A DNA stretch of 64,000 nucleotides, taken from the NCBI RefSeq assembly GCF_031979925.1, contig NZ_DALZFB010000007.1, forward strand, positions 165,187-229,186, given 5' to 3'. The translations under genes and the position numbers were made by a program. Under the pieces are notes generated by a model. The model did not search any database, had not been told where the DNA came from, and saw only the letters and a list, made by a program, of their open reading frames with translations. The DNA comes from Pseudescherichia sp031979925. Its GTDB lineage: Bacteria; Pseudomonadota; Gammaproteobacteria; Enterobacterales; Enterobacteriaceae. Within the stretch, counting starts at the first letter, position 1; each line of letters opens with the position of its first letter. Of this stretch, positions 7,670 to 15,566 are shown piece by piece.

Positions 7670-8734
7670 TTATGCTATCTGCAGGTCACCACTGACCAGA
7701 ATGTGGTTGCGACCTAGATGCTTCGCTTCATACAGCGCCTTATCCGCTTTGCCCAGCGCGTCCTCAATGTCTTCGTCCAGCAGGGGAGCAATACCGATGC
7801 TTACCGTGACGTTGGTTGCCACGCTTTCGTTAAACATATGCGGGATCTTAAGATCGAAAACCTGCTGTCGAATACGCTCGGCGGTCACGCGGGCGTGCTC
7901 CAGATCGACATCGCTCAGCAGGATCATAAACTCTTCACCACCGAAGCGGGCCACGATATCCCGGGAGCGTACCGCATCACGGATGGCGGCAGAGACCCGG
8001 ATCAGCGCCTGGTCGCCCATCATATGACCGTAGTGGTCGTTGTAAGCTTTGAAGTGGTCAATATCCAGCAGCAGCACAAACTGCCTGCCGTCATCATGCG
8101 TTAGCAGGTTATCAATCTTATTTTGCAGGCCGCGGCGATTGTAGAGACCGGTCAGGGGATCGAGCATGCTTAAATCTTTCAGCGTCTTGCGCTCGTCCAA
8201 CAGCTTGTACATCAGATCCTGGGCAAAGGTATCATTACGCCGCTGAATAACATGCTGTATGGTGATACCTACCACCGGCAGGGCGAAACAGTAGAGTACT
8301 CTTAGCCAGGCGCTGCCGTCGGTTAGCCACAGGCAGGCCAGGCTTACCGGCAGCGAATGCAGCATAAACGCGCTGATATTGTTAGAGAAAGCGATAGTGC
8401 CAATAAATAATACGCTTAACAGCGCAATTAAAAGATAAGCCGGATCCGGGTGACCAATAGCTGAATATTTTTCGTTAACGTGCCACGCCCACAGGCAGCC
8501 AAATAACAGTGAAATGAGAGGAATATTTATTTTCTTCTCTGATTGCCACTTATGCCAGAGCAGCAGCGCAACGCTGGCCGTAAAGAGCAGCACGAGCGGC
8601 AGCGTCACGCTCATCACGCTGCTTAGCGGTAGCAGAAAGGAGAAGAGGGCCGAAACGGCATTGAGAAACAAGAATAACCGCAGGGATAATTGATATTTCT
8701 TGTTACAGAGGTTATGCCAGGATTGTGCTGTCAT
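7670..8734 (-). CDS. membrane-anchored diguanylate cyclase (GGDEF domain)
   Basis: A 354-residue protein. About five to six hydrophobic segments occupy residues 15-165, then a linker helix and a GGDEF domain from about 185. The active-site motif is GGEEF (265-269), and an inhibitory-site RxxD (RSRD, 256-259) lies exactly five residues before it, so the enzyme should be active and subject to product inhibition. DPLTGLYNRRGL and LLLDIDHFKAYNDHYGH are standard. It makes cyclic di-GMP at the membrane; the sensed signal is unknown and I do not recognise the sensor domain. It is inserted between fhuF and yjjZ relative to E. coli. Confidence 0.92.
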   Translation of the reverse strand: MTAQSWHNLCNKKYQLSLRLFLFLNAVSALFSFLLPLSSVMSVTLPLVLLFTASVALLLWHKWQSEKKINIPLISLLFGCLWAWHVNEKYSAIGHPDPAYLLIALLSVLFIGTIAFSNNISAFMLHSLPVSLACLWLTDGSAWLRVLYCFALPVVGITIQHVIQRRNDTFAQDLMYKLLDERKTLKDLSMLDPLTGLYNRRGLQNKIDNLLTHDDGRQFVLLLDIDHFKAYNDHYGHMMGDQALIRVSAAIRDAVRSRDIVARFGGEEFMILLSDVDLEHARVTAERIRQQVFDLKIPHMFNESVATNVTVSIGIAPLLDEDIEDALGKADKALYEAKHLGRNHILVSGDLQIA

Positions 8735-8950
8735 GTGTAATGTCGTTATTAATCTGCAATATACAAAAAGTTATGGTTGGCAAAATGAGAAATAACGCGT
8801 GAATAAATTTTCGCGAAAAGAGTAAGAAATTGTTATGTATTTTTCCGAAGCGCACAATTTATCACCTTCATGAATGTCTGTCATTAACAGATGTAGAAAG
8901 TTCGCACAGCGGCAGAGCGGGATGCTGACAAATGAGAAAACATATCATAT

Positions 8951-8969
8951 GATATTGGTTATCATTATC
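8951..8969 (+). promoter_or_regulatory. strong Fur box upstream of yjjZ
   Basis: gatattggttatcattatc matches the 19-bp Fur consensus GATAATGATAATCATTATC at 16 of 19 positions. It lies 18-36 bp before the yjjZ start codon. It predicts iron repression of yjjZ. Confidence 0.8.
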
Positions 8970-8986
8970 AGCGTGAGGATGGAAGC

Positions 8987-9223
8987 ATGTTGCAGCGCGT
9001 GCTGGAAAGCGGGTGGGGATTTGTATTATCGGGCATCGTTGCGCTCGGACTGGCGTGTGCCGATCTCTCTGTTGATGCGTGGTGTGCGGTTATTGTGCCC
9101 GGCCTGCTGTTAACCCCTGCCATGCTCTATCACAAGCGTCTGCGCCACTTTGTGCTGCTGCCGTCGGGTATCGCCCTGGTTGGCGGGATGATGCTGGTAA
9201 TAATGAATTTGAAGATGGTGTAA
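8987..9223 (+). CDS. yjjZ: small membrane protein YjjZ (DUF1435)
   Basis: A 78-residue protein with three hydrophobic stretches (about 10-25, 33-47, 56-74) and the pattern LLTPAMLYHKRLRHFVLLPSGIALVGGMMLVIMNL. It is similar to E. coli YjjZ, which lies in the same place between fhuF and the leucine tRNAs. The function is unknown. RBS gagga lies 7 bp before the ATG, and a near-consensus Fur box lies immediately upstream, linking it to iron limitation. Confidence 0.85.
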   Translation: MLQRVLESGWGFVLSGIVALGLACADLSVDAWCAVIVPGLLLTPAMLYHKRLRHFVLLPSGIALVGGMMLVIMNLKMV

Positions 9224-9259
9224 AGCGGGAGAGGTCGTACCGGGAGAGAGCAAGATAAG

Positions 9260-9345
9260 TGGTGCGAGGGGGGGGACTCGAACCCCCACATCCTAAGGAC
9301 ACTAACACCTGAAGCTAGCGCGTCTACCAATTCCGCCACCTTCGC
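9260..9345 (-). tRNA. leuV: tRNA-Leu (anticodon CAG), last gene of the cluster
   Basis: The reverse strand folds as tRNA-Leu: acceptor GCGAAGG...CTCGC with encoded CCA, anticodon loop around CTTCAGGTG, T-arm GGGGGTTCGAGTCCCCC. It is 86 nt long, one shorter than its neighbour. The long variable arm reads TGTCCTTAGGATG, with a 3-nt loop instead of TTAC. The sequence is otherwise identical to the middle copy. Which E. coli gene name (leuV, P or Q) applies to which copy is arbitrary. Confidence 0.95.
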
Positions 9346-9384
9346 ACATCTATCTTACTATTTTGCTTTTTGATACTGCCTCGT

Positions 9385-9471
9385 TGGTGCGAGGGGGGGG
9401 ACTCGAACCCCCACATCCGTAAGGACACTAACACCTGAAGCTAGCGCGTCTACCAATTCCGCCACCTTCGC
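9385..9471 (-). tRNA. leuP: tRNA-Leu (anticodon CAG), middle copy
   Basis: An 87-nt tRNA-Leu with encoded CCA, anticodon CAG and variable arm TGTCC-TTAC-GGATG. It lies 39 bp from the first copy and 28 bp from the next, in one tandem transcription unit as in E. coli. Confidence 0.96.
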
Positions 9472-9499
9472 CCAGTGCGAGCAATATCAACGTGATTTA

Positions 9500-9686
9500 T
9501 GGTGCGAGGGGGGGGACTCGAACCCCCACATCCGTAAGGACACTAACACCTGAANNNNNNNNNNNNNNNNNNNNNNNNNNNNNNNNNNNNNNNNNNNNNN
9601 NNNNNNNNNNNNNNNNNNNNNNNNNNNNNNNNNNNNNNNNNNNNNNNNNNNNNNGCTAGCGCGTCTACCAATTCCGCCACCTTCGC
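9500..9686 (-). tRNA. leuQ: tRNA-Leu (anticodon CAG), interrupted by scaffold gap
   Basis: The 3' half (9500-9554) and 5' half (9655-9686) of the same tRNA flank exactly 100 N. Removing the Ns gives a perfect 87-nt tRNA-Leu(CAG), the same length as the middle copy. So the gap is either empty, or hides one or more whole repeat units, in which case the two halves belong to different copies. The cluster promoter lies upstream at 9728-9755. Confidence 0.85.
9555..9654. other. assembly gap (100 N)
   Basis: A run of exactly 100 N, the conventional size for a gap of unknown length. It lies inside a tRNA that is tandemly repeated, the usual place for a short-read assembly to break. Confidence 0.98.
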
Positions 9687-9727
9687 AGACCATCGATACA
9701 GTTAAAGTATCGTAACCACGGAGGCGC

Positions 9728-9755
9728 ATTCTAGATGTTTTATATCGTTCGTCAA
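9728..9755 (-). promoter_or_regulatory. promoter of the leucine tRNA operon
   Basis: On the reverse strand there is TTGACG (9750-9755), a 16-bp spacer and TAGAAT (9728-9733), followed by the GC-rich discriminator GCGCC. This is typical of a strong sigma-70 stable-RNA promoter under stringent control. Confidence 0.8.
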
Positions 9756-9812
9756 CAGTTAATTGTGCGGGATAGAATAACTGCTGCAAAATTCATCGTG
9801 AACGGCCAGTAA

Positions 9813-9843
9813 TGCCCGGTGGCGCTGCGCTTACCGGGCCTAC
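9813..9843. repeat. REP element
   Basis: tgcccggtggcgctgcgcttaccgggcctac is a standard enterobacterial REP palindrome. It lies in the gap between rsmC (3' end) and the leucine tRNA promoter. Confidence 0.85.
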
Positions 9844-9860
9844 GGGTTGGCCGAACCTGT

Positions 9861-10889
9861 TTAGCGCTTCGCCTGACGGGTCATCACCGTACGGTAAACC
9901 TTGAAGCGTCCGGTCTGGGCCAGCACCTCATGGAAACCAAAGGTTTCATCCAGCACCTGCGGGTAGGGCAGGAAGGCGTTGGCCACAATACGCAGCTCTC
10001 CGCCGCTGTTCAGATGACGTACCGCGCCGCGGATCAGCGTCTGCGCTGCCTCCAGGCTGGTCTGCAAACCATCGTGGAACGGCGGGTTGGAGATGATCAT
10101 GTCGTAACGGCCGGTCACCTCAGAGAAGACGTTGCTGGCAAAGACTTCACCCTCAAAACCGTTGGCAGCCAGGGTAGCACGACTGGCTTCTACCGCCGGG
10201 GCGCTAACGTCACAGAGCGTCAGGCGAACCTTCGGCGAGTGGCTGGCCAGCACCGCGGAGAGCACGCCCGCGCCGCAGCCGATATCCAGCACTTTGCCTT
10301 TGGTATGCGGCGTCAGGGTAGAGAGCAGCAGCTGGCTACCGCTGTCCAGACCATCACGGCTGAAAACGCCCGGCAGGGTGTGGATGGTCAGGCCGTCCAG
10401 CGTATAGCTGTCGTTGAACGCGGCGGCATCAAATGCAGGCTGCTTCTCAAGACGGCCATGGTAGAGGCCGCAGCGGCGTGCGCTATCGACCTTATTCAGC
10501 GGGCAGTAATCTGCCAGCATCTGCTCGGCGCTGCGCACGCCGCTGCGGTTCTCACCCACCACAAAAATATCGGTGCCCAGCGGCAGCAGGGAGAGGATGT
10601 TCATCAGCTGGAACAGGGCTTCCGGCTTGTTCTTCGGCCAGTAGTAGATCAGCGTATCGCTGTCGCCCACGTCGGCCTGCTCGGCTACAAGGCTAAAGCG
10701 TGCATTTTCGCCCAGCTGGCGGCTCAGCACCTGCCAGTGGTGAAACTGCTGGGTATGGGCGCGGCTCTCAGCGGTATCCAGACGCGCGGGCAGGTCGTCC
10801 TGCATATCTCCGGCAAACAGAACGCGGCTCTCTTCGAAATCATCACTGTGACGCAGCAAGACTTCACTTGCCGGGGTTAAAGCAGACAT
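9861..10889 (-). CDS. rsmC: 16S rRNA m2G1207 methyltransferase RsmC
   Basis: 342 residues. It has two tandem methyltransferase-fold domains, as in E. coli RsmC: a degenerate N-terminal half and a catalytic C-terminal half. The SAM loop is VLDIGCGAG (200-208) and the N2-guanine methyltransferase motif is NPPF (268-271). It methylates G1207 of 16S rRNA in the 30S subunit. It is divergent from holD with a 104-bp intergenic region, as in E. coli. Confidence 0.96.
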   Translation of the reverse strand: MSALTPASEVLLRHSDDFEESRVLFAGDMQDDLPARLDTAESRAHTQQFHHWQVLSRQLGENARFSLVAEQADVGDSDTLIYYWPKNKPEALFQLMNILSLLPLGTDIFVVGENRSGVRSAEQMLADYCPLNKVDSARRCGLYHGRLEKQPAFDAAAFNDSYTLDGLTIHTLPGVFSRDGLDSGSQLLLSTLTPHTKGKVLDIGCGAGVLSAVLASHSPKVRLTLCDVSAPAVEASRATLAANGFEGEVFASNVFSEVTGRYDMIISNPPFHDGLQTSLEAAQTLIRGAVRHLNSGGELRIVANAFLPYPQVLDETFGFHEVLAQTGRFKVYRTVMTRQAKR

Positions 10890-10993
10890 GAAACAGCTCC
10901 TTAATAAACTCAGCGCTGGATTATAGTTGTTTGTTGGCGCAGATACGACGAATTTGCTATATTTGCGCGCCTGACATACAGGAGTGACCCGCT

Positions 10994-11407
10994 ATGATTT
11001 CCCGACGCGACTGGCAGCTACAGCAGCTGGGCATTACCCAGTGGTCTTTGCGCCTGCCTGCGGCGTTGCAGGGCGAGGTCGCTGTGTCACTGCCCGCGCA
11101 TATCCGTCTGGTGATGGTGTCAAGCGCGCTCCCGCCGCTCAGCGAGCCGCTGGTGGGCGATATCCTGCGGGCGCTGACGATAACCCCGGATCAGGTGCTG
11201 CAGCTGACTCCCGACCGTGTGGCGATGCTGCCCCCGGAGAGCCGCTGTAACAGCTGGCTGCTGGGCAATCACGAGGCGCTGACGCTGGAAGGCGCACGCG
11301 TTCACTCTCCTGCGCTCGATGAACTGCGGGCAAACCCGGCGGCACGAGCCGACCTATGGCGACAAATCTGCGAGTATGAACACGATTTCTTCCCTCAGCA
11401 CGGCTGA
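10994..11407 (+). CDS. holD: DNA polymerase III psi subunit
   Basis: 137 residues, the same length as E. coli HolD. The N-terminal SRRDWQLQQLGITQW is the chi-binding segment, and EYEHDFFP closes the protein. Psi bridges the clamp loader and chi, connecting it to SSB. The gene overlaps rimI by 32 bp in another frame, the conserved arrangement. Confidence 0.96.
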   Translation: MISRRDWQLQQLGITQWSLRLPAALQGEVAVSLPAHIRLVMVSSALPPLSEPLVGDILRALTITPDQVLQLTPDRVAMLPPESRCNSWLLGNHEALTLEGARVHSPALDELRANPAARADLWRQICEYEHDFFPQHG

Positions 11408-11816
11408 CTTAACGCACGCCTATGCCATTGAGCAACGCGCCCACGCTTTTCCGTGGAGCGAAAAGACCTTCGCCAGTAATCAGGGAGAGCGCTACCTGAA
11501 CCTGGGCCTGACGGTTGACGAGACGCTGGCGGCGTTTGCCATTACCCAGGTCGTGCTTGACGAGGCCACGCTGTTTAATATCGCGGTCGATCCCGCTTTT
11601 CAACGCCGGGGTCTGGGACGCGCGCTGCTCGAATATCTCATTAGCGAGCTGGAAAAGCGTGACGTGCTGACGCTGTGGCTGGAGGTGCGGGCCTCAAACG
11701 CGGCGGCAATCGCCCTCTACGAGAGCCTGGGTTTTAACGAGGCGACGATACGCCGCAACTACTATCCAACCGCTGACGGCCGCGAAGACGCCGTGATTAT
11801 GGCTTTGCCGCTTTAA
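11376..11816 (+). CDS. rimI: ribosomal protein S18 alanine N-acetyltransferase RimI
   Basis: A 146-residue GNAT enzyme. The acetyl-CoA loop is FQRRGLGRALLEYL, with conserved WLEVRASNAAAIALYESLGF and the C-terminal RRNYYPTADGREDA. It acetylates the N-terminal alanine of S18. The start at 11376 (MNTISSLS) matches the E. coli N-terminus; the longer frame from 11319 would lie deeper inside holD. yjjG follows 16 bp downstream. Confidence 0.95.
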   Translation: MNTISSLSTADLTHAYAIEQRAHAFPWSEKTFASNQGERYLNLGLTVDETLAAFAITQVVLDEATLFNIAVDPAFQRRGLGRALLEYLISELEKRDVLTLWLEVRASNAAAIALYESLGFNEATIRRNYYPTADGREDAVIMALPL

Positions 11817-11832
11817 CAAAAAAGGTGATGTA

Positions 11833-12510
11833 ATGAACTGGGACTGGATCTTCTTTGATGCCGACGAAACGCTGTTTACCTTCGACTCATTCAGCGGACT
11901 ACAGCGGATGTTTCTCGACTACAGCGTGACCTTTACCGCCGAAGATTTTCAGGACTACCAGGCGGTCAATAAGCCGCTGTGGGTGGATTACCAGAACGGA
12001 ACCATCACCTCTTTACAGCTGCAGCATCAGCGCTTCCAGAGCTGGGCCGACCGCCTCAGCGTGCAGCCGGGCGATCTTAACAGCGCTTTTATCACCGCTA
12101 TGGCCGAAATTTGCGCCCCGCTGCCAGGGGCGGTCTCGCTGCTGAACGCCCTGCAGGGCAAGTGCAAGATGGGCATTATTACCAACGGTTTTACCGCGTT
12201 ACAGCAAATTCGCCTGGAGCGTACTGGCCTGCGCGACCATTTTGACCTGATCGTCATCTCCGAGCAGGTTGGGGTGGCGAAGCCGCACCCGCGCATCTTT
12301 GACTATGCGCTGGAGCAGGCGGGCAGCCCGGATCGCTCTCGCGTGCTGATGGTGGGCGATACCGCCGAGTCCGATATTCTGGGTGGCATGAATGCCGGAT
12401 TAGCAACCTGCTGGCTCAATGCACACAACCGCGCGCTGCCGGAGGGGATCAACCCCACCTGGACCGTGACCTCGTTGAGCGAACTGGAGCAACGCCTGTG
12501 TAAACATTGA
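11833..12510 (+). CDS. yjjG: pyrimidine 5'-nucleotidase YjjG (HAD family)
   Basis: 225 residues. The HAD motif I is FFDADET (D9, D11), motif II lies in IITNG, and motif III/IV are KPHPRIF and MVGDTAESDILGG. It is a house-cleaning nucleotidase for dUMP, dTMP and modified pyrimidine nucleotides. RBS aaaggtg precedes the ATG. It is likely co-transcribed with holD-rimI. Confidence 0.95.
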   Translation: MNWDWIFFDADETLFTFDSFSGLQRMFLDYSVTFTAEDFQDYQAVNKPLWVDYQNGTITSLQLQHQRFQSWADRLSVQPGDLNSAFITAMAEICAPLPGAVSLLNALQGKCKMGIITNGFTALQQIRLERTGLRDHFDLIVISEQVGVAKPHPRIFDYALEQAGSPDRSRVLMVGDTAESDILGGMNAGLATCWLNAHNRALPEGINPTWTVTSLSELEQRLCKH

Positions 12511-12602
12511 TTGTCTGCCTGCCATTGCTGGGTAAAATAGCCGCAATTTTTCGTATTCAACATGCGTGGCGATGTGCCGCGCTTATATAAGAAGATTTGA
12601 TT

Positions 12603-14192
12603 ATGACGTTGTCTCCTTATCTGCAAGAGGTGGCCAAGCGCCGTACTTTTGCCATTATTTCTCACCCGGACGCCGGTAAGACCACCATTACTGAAAAGGT
12701 GCTGCTGTTCGGACAGGCGATCCAGACCGCCGGTACGGTAAAAGGGCGTGGCTCGAGCCAGCACGCTAAATCCGACTGGATGGAGATGGAAAAGCAGCGT
12801 GGGATCTCAATCACCACCTCCGTGATGCAGTTCCCGTATCACGACTGCCTGGTGAACCTGCTGGACACCCCGGGGCACGAAGACTTCTCCGAGGATACCT
12901 ACCGTACCCTGACGGCGGTGGACTGCTGCCTGATGGTGATCGACGCCGCGAAAGGGGTAGAGGATCGTACCCGCAAGCTGATGGAAGTTACCCGCCTGCG
13001 TGATACGCCGATCCTGACCTTTATGAACAAGCTTGACCGTGACATCCGTGACCCCATGGAAGTGATGGACGAGGTGGAGAGCGAGCTGAAGATCGCCTGC
13101 GCGCCCATTACCTGGCCGATCGGCTGCGGTAAGCTGTTCAAAGGCGTGTACCACCTCTATAAAGACGAAACCTACCTCTACCAGACCGGTAAAGGGCATA
13201 CCATTCAGGACGTGCGTATCGTTAAGGGCCTGGATAACCCGGACCTGGACGTTGCCGTAGGCGAAGAGCTGGCGGCGCAGCTGCGTGACGAGCTGGAGCT
13301 GGTGAAGGGTGCCTCGCACGAGTTCGATAAAGAGCTGTTCCTGGCCGGCGAGATCACCCCGGTGTTCTTCGGTACTGCGCTGGGTAACTTCGGCGTTGAC
13401 CATATGCTGGATGGTCTTGTTGAGTGGGCACCGCGCCCCATGCCGCGCAAAACCGATACCCGCGAAGTAGAAGCCCAGGAGGAGAAATTCTCCGGTTTCG
13501 TGTTTAAGATCCAGGCCAACATGGATCCGAAACACCGCGACCGCGTGGCGTTCCTGCGCGTGGTCTCCGGTAAGTATGAAAAAGGCATGAAGCTTCGCCA
13601 GGTGCGTCTCGGCAAGGATGTGGTTATCTCTGACGCGCTGACCTTTATGGCAGGTGACCGTTCCCACGTTGAAGAGGCCTATCCGGGGGACATCATCGGC
13701 CTGCACAACCACGGTACGATCCAGATCGGCGATACCTTCACCCAGGGCGAGATGATGAAGTTCACCGGTATTCCGAACTTTGCCCCTGAGCTGTTCCGTC
13801 GTATTCGCCTGCGCGATCCGCTGAAGCAGAAGCAGCTGCTCAAAGGGCTGGTCCAGCTCTCGGAAGAGGGCGCGGTGCAGGTGTTCCGTCCGATTGCCAA
13901 CAACGATCTGATCGTTGGTGCGGTCGGGGTGCTACAGTTTGACGTGGTGGTTGCGCGCCTGAAGAGCGAATACAACGTTGAAGCGATCTACGAATCGGTT
14001 AACGTGGCCACCGCCCGCTGGGTAGAGTGCAGCGACGTGAAGAAATTCGAAGAGTTCAAGCGTAAAAACGAGATCCAGCTGGCGCTGGACGGCGGCGATA
14101 ACCTGACCTACATCGCGCCGACCATGGTCAACCTCAACCTCACCCAGGAGCGTTACCCGGACGTGCAGTTCCGTAAAACGCGCGAACACTAA
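12603..14192 (+). CDS. prfC: peptide chain release factor 3
   Basis: 529 residues, matching E. coli RF3. GTPase motifs: HPDAGKTT (21-28), DTPGH (88-92), NKLD (142-145). RF3 recycles RF1/RF2 from the ribosome after termination. The start at 12603 (MTLSPYLQEV) was chosen to match the family; an in-frame ATT/ATG two codons upstream is possible. A perfect GC-rich hairpin follows the stop. Confidence 0.97.
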   Translation: MTLSPYLQEVAKRRTFAIISHPDAGKTTITEKVLLFGQAIQTAGTVKGRGSSQHAKSDWMEMEKQRGISITTSVMQFPYHDCLVNLLDTPGHEDFSEDTYRTLTAVDCCLMVIDAAKGVEDRTRKLMEVTRLRDTPILTFMNKLDRDIRDPMEVMDEVESELKIACAPITWPIGCGKLFKGVYHLYKDETYLYQTGKGHTIQDVRIVKGLDNPDLDVAVGEELAAQLRDELELVKGASHEFDKELFLAGEITPVFFGTALGNFGVDHMLDGLVEWAPRPMPRKTDTREVEAQEEKFSGFVFKIQANMDPKHRDRVAFLRVVSGKYEKGMKLRQVRLGKDVVISDALTFMAGDRSHVEEAYPGDIIGLHNHGTIQIGDTFTQGEMMKFTGIPNFAPELFRRIRLRDPLKQKQLLKGLVQLSEEGAVQVFRPIANNDLIVGAVGVLQFDVVVARLKSEYNVEAIYESVNVATARWVECSDVKKFEEFKRKNEIQLALDGGDNLTYIAPTMVNLNLTQERYPDVQFRKTREH

Positions 14193-14206
14193 TCTCTTCC
14201 CCTCCC

Positions 14207-14232
14207 CAGAGCACGGCAGCCGCCGTGCTCTG
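14207..14232 (+). terminator. hairpin after prfC
   Basis: A perfect 11-bp stem, cagagcacggc/gccgtgctctg, with a 4-nt loop, 15 bp after the prfC stop. The following tract is only weakly T-rich (tcactttccc), so termination efficiency is uncertain. Confidence 0.65.
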
Positions 14233-14538
14233 TCACTTTCCCTGTCTTATTAGTCCCTTGCGGAATGTTCTTAAATAGCCCGCTTTTTGCTTTTATCACC
14301 CGTTTTTTTATCTTTTCCCACAAGCGCTTTTTAAATTGTTGGCTATATTTAACAAAGTGATTACCAGACGTGTGGATGAAAGCACTGTTCAATGCGTGAA
14401 TAAAAGCGTTTCATCCCACCATCTCTTTTAGTCACATGATTAATGGCTGTAAAAGAGGGTGCTATGCACCGGAGCAGCAAAGCAGCCTTGATGGCTGCTC
14501 AAAGCCCAAAACGTGGGCAAACTGAAAGGAATAGATCG
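14233..14538 (+). promoter_or_regulatory. osmY promoter region and structured leader
   Basis: 306 bp with no supported gene. Near the start codon there are overlapping inverted repeats: agcagcc (14481-14487) and gagcagc (14472-14478) can each pair with ggctgctc (14493-14500). A small gccc/gggc hairpin follows (14504-14518). In E. coli this region carries the sigma-S-dependent osmY promoter and a long untranslated leader; I infer the same here. Confidence 0.5.
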
Positions 14539-15159
14539 ATGACTATGACAAGACTGAAGATTTCTAAAACCCTGCTGGCTGTTGTATTAGGTTCTGTTGT
14601 TGCAAGCGGTTCTGCTCTGGCAGAGACCAGCGCAACTGACAAAGCGCAATCTACGGCTCACAGCGCTGGGGAAAAAATCGATAGCTCTATGAATAAAGTC
14701 GGTAACTTCATGGATGACAGCGCGATCACCGCCAAAGTTAAAGCAGCACTGGTCGATCACGAAAGTATCAAGAGCACCGACATCTCCGTTAAGACCGATA
14801 AAGCGGTAGTCACGCTGAGCGGCTTCGTTGAGAGCCAGGCGCAGGCTGAAGAGGCGGTGAAAGTCGCTAAACAGATCGAAGGCGTTAAGTCCGTTAGCGA
14901 CAAGCTGCACGTACGCGACGGCAAAACTTCCTCTGTGAAGGGCTACGCGGGTGATACCGCCACCACCAGCGAGATTAAAGCTAAGCTGTTAGCTGATGAC
15001 ATCGTTCCGGCACGTAAAGTGAAAGTTGAAACTACCGATGGTGTGGTTCAGCTGACCGGTACGGTTGACTCCCAGGCACAAATCGAACGTGCGGAGAGCA
15101 TCTCCAAAGCGGTCGATGGTGTGAAAAGTGTAAAAAACGATCTTAAAGTTAACAAGTAA
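14539..15159 (+). CDS. osmY: periplasmic osmotically inducible chaperone OsmY
   Basis: 206 residues. It has a Sec signal peptide (cleavage expected after SALA, residue 28) and then two BON domains (about 55-125 and 133-203), with GYAGDTATTSEIKAKLLAD between them. It is slightly longer than E. coli OsmY in the segment after the signal peptide. In E. coli it is a periplasmic chaperone induced by osmotic stress and stationary phase. The start MTMTRLKISK is preceded by gaaagga; the frame remains open upstream to 14443, but that part has no homology. Confidence 0.95.
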   Translation: MTMTRLKISKTLLAVVLGSVVASGSALAETSATDKAQSTAHSAGEKIDSSMNKVGNFMDDSAITAKVKAALVDHESIKSTDISVKTDKAVVTLSGFVESQAQAEEAVKVAKQIEGVKSVSDKLHVRDGKTSSVKGYAGDTATTSEIKAKLLADDIVPARKVKVETTDGVVQLTGTVDSQAQIERAESISKAVDGVKSVKNDLKVNK

Positions 15160-15172
15160 TCTCAGAATGCGA

Positions 15173-15194
15173 TCCCCCGTCTTGTAACGGGGGA
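15173..15194 (+). terminator. hairpin after osmY
   Basis: tcccccgt and acggggga form a perfect 8-bp stem with a 6-nt loop, 14 bp after the osmY stop. No T-tract follows, so it may act as an mRNA-stabilising hairpin or partial terminator before ytjA. Confidence 0.45.
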
Positions 15195-15288
15195 CGTGAG
15201 CATCACACCGAGTAAGTATCGCCGGTGAGTAGCCTGAGCGCTCACTAACAGCGGTAACGTTAACTATGGTAAAGGAAAGGAGAATCTT

Positions 15289-15450
15289 ATGTTTCGTTGG
15301 GGCATTATATTTCTGGTTATCGCGTTAATTGCCGCTGCTCTGGGCTTTGGTGGCCTGGCCGGTACGGCAGCAGGTGCGGCAAAAATCGTCTTTGTCGTCG
15401 GGATCATTCTGTTCCTGGTCAGCCTGTTCATGGGACGTCGGCGTCCATAG
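15289..15450 (+). CDS. ytjA: small membrane protein YtjA (DUF1328)
   Basis: A 53-residue protein, MFRWGIIFLVIALIAAALGF and so on, ending FLVSLFMGRRRP. It has two hydrophobic helices separated by GGLAGTAAGAAK and is nearly identical to E. coli YtjA. RBS aaaggaaaggag precedes the ATG strongly. The function is unknown; it is stress-associated by its position next to osmY. Confidence 0.93.
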   Translation: MFRWGIIFLVIALIAAALGFGGLAGTAAGAAKIVFVVGIILFLVSLFMGRRRP

Positions 15451-15475
15451 CGAGCCGTAAACTCCCGCTAATCGT

Positions 15476-15500
15476 AAAGCCAGTCCTTGTGACTGGCTTT
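15476..15500 (+). terminator. intrinsic terminator after ytjA
   Basis: A perfect 10-bp stem, aaagccagtc/gactggcttt, with loop cttgt, 25 bp after the ytjA stop. Confidence 0.75.
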
Positions 15501-15566
15501 CACGGTTTCAGAAAGCAAAAAAATCAGATAAGCTCTTAATAAATAAAATAATGACAGGAAAGCAGG

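Noticed and set aside
9819..10880. 353-codon plus-strand frame opposite rsmC
   Set aside because: Antisense to rsmC, which has SAM-binding and NPPF motifs. The frame also begins in a REP element.
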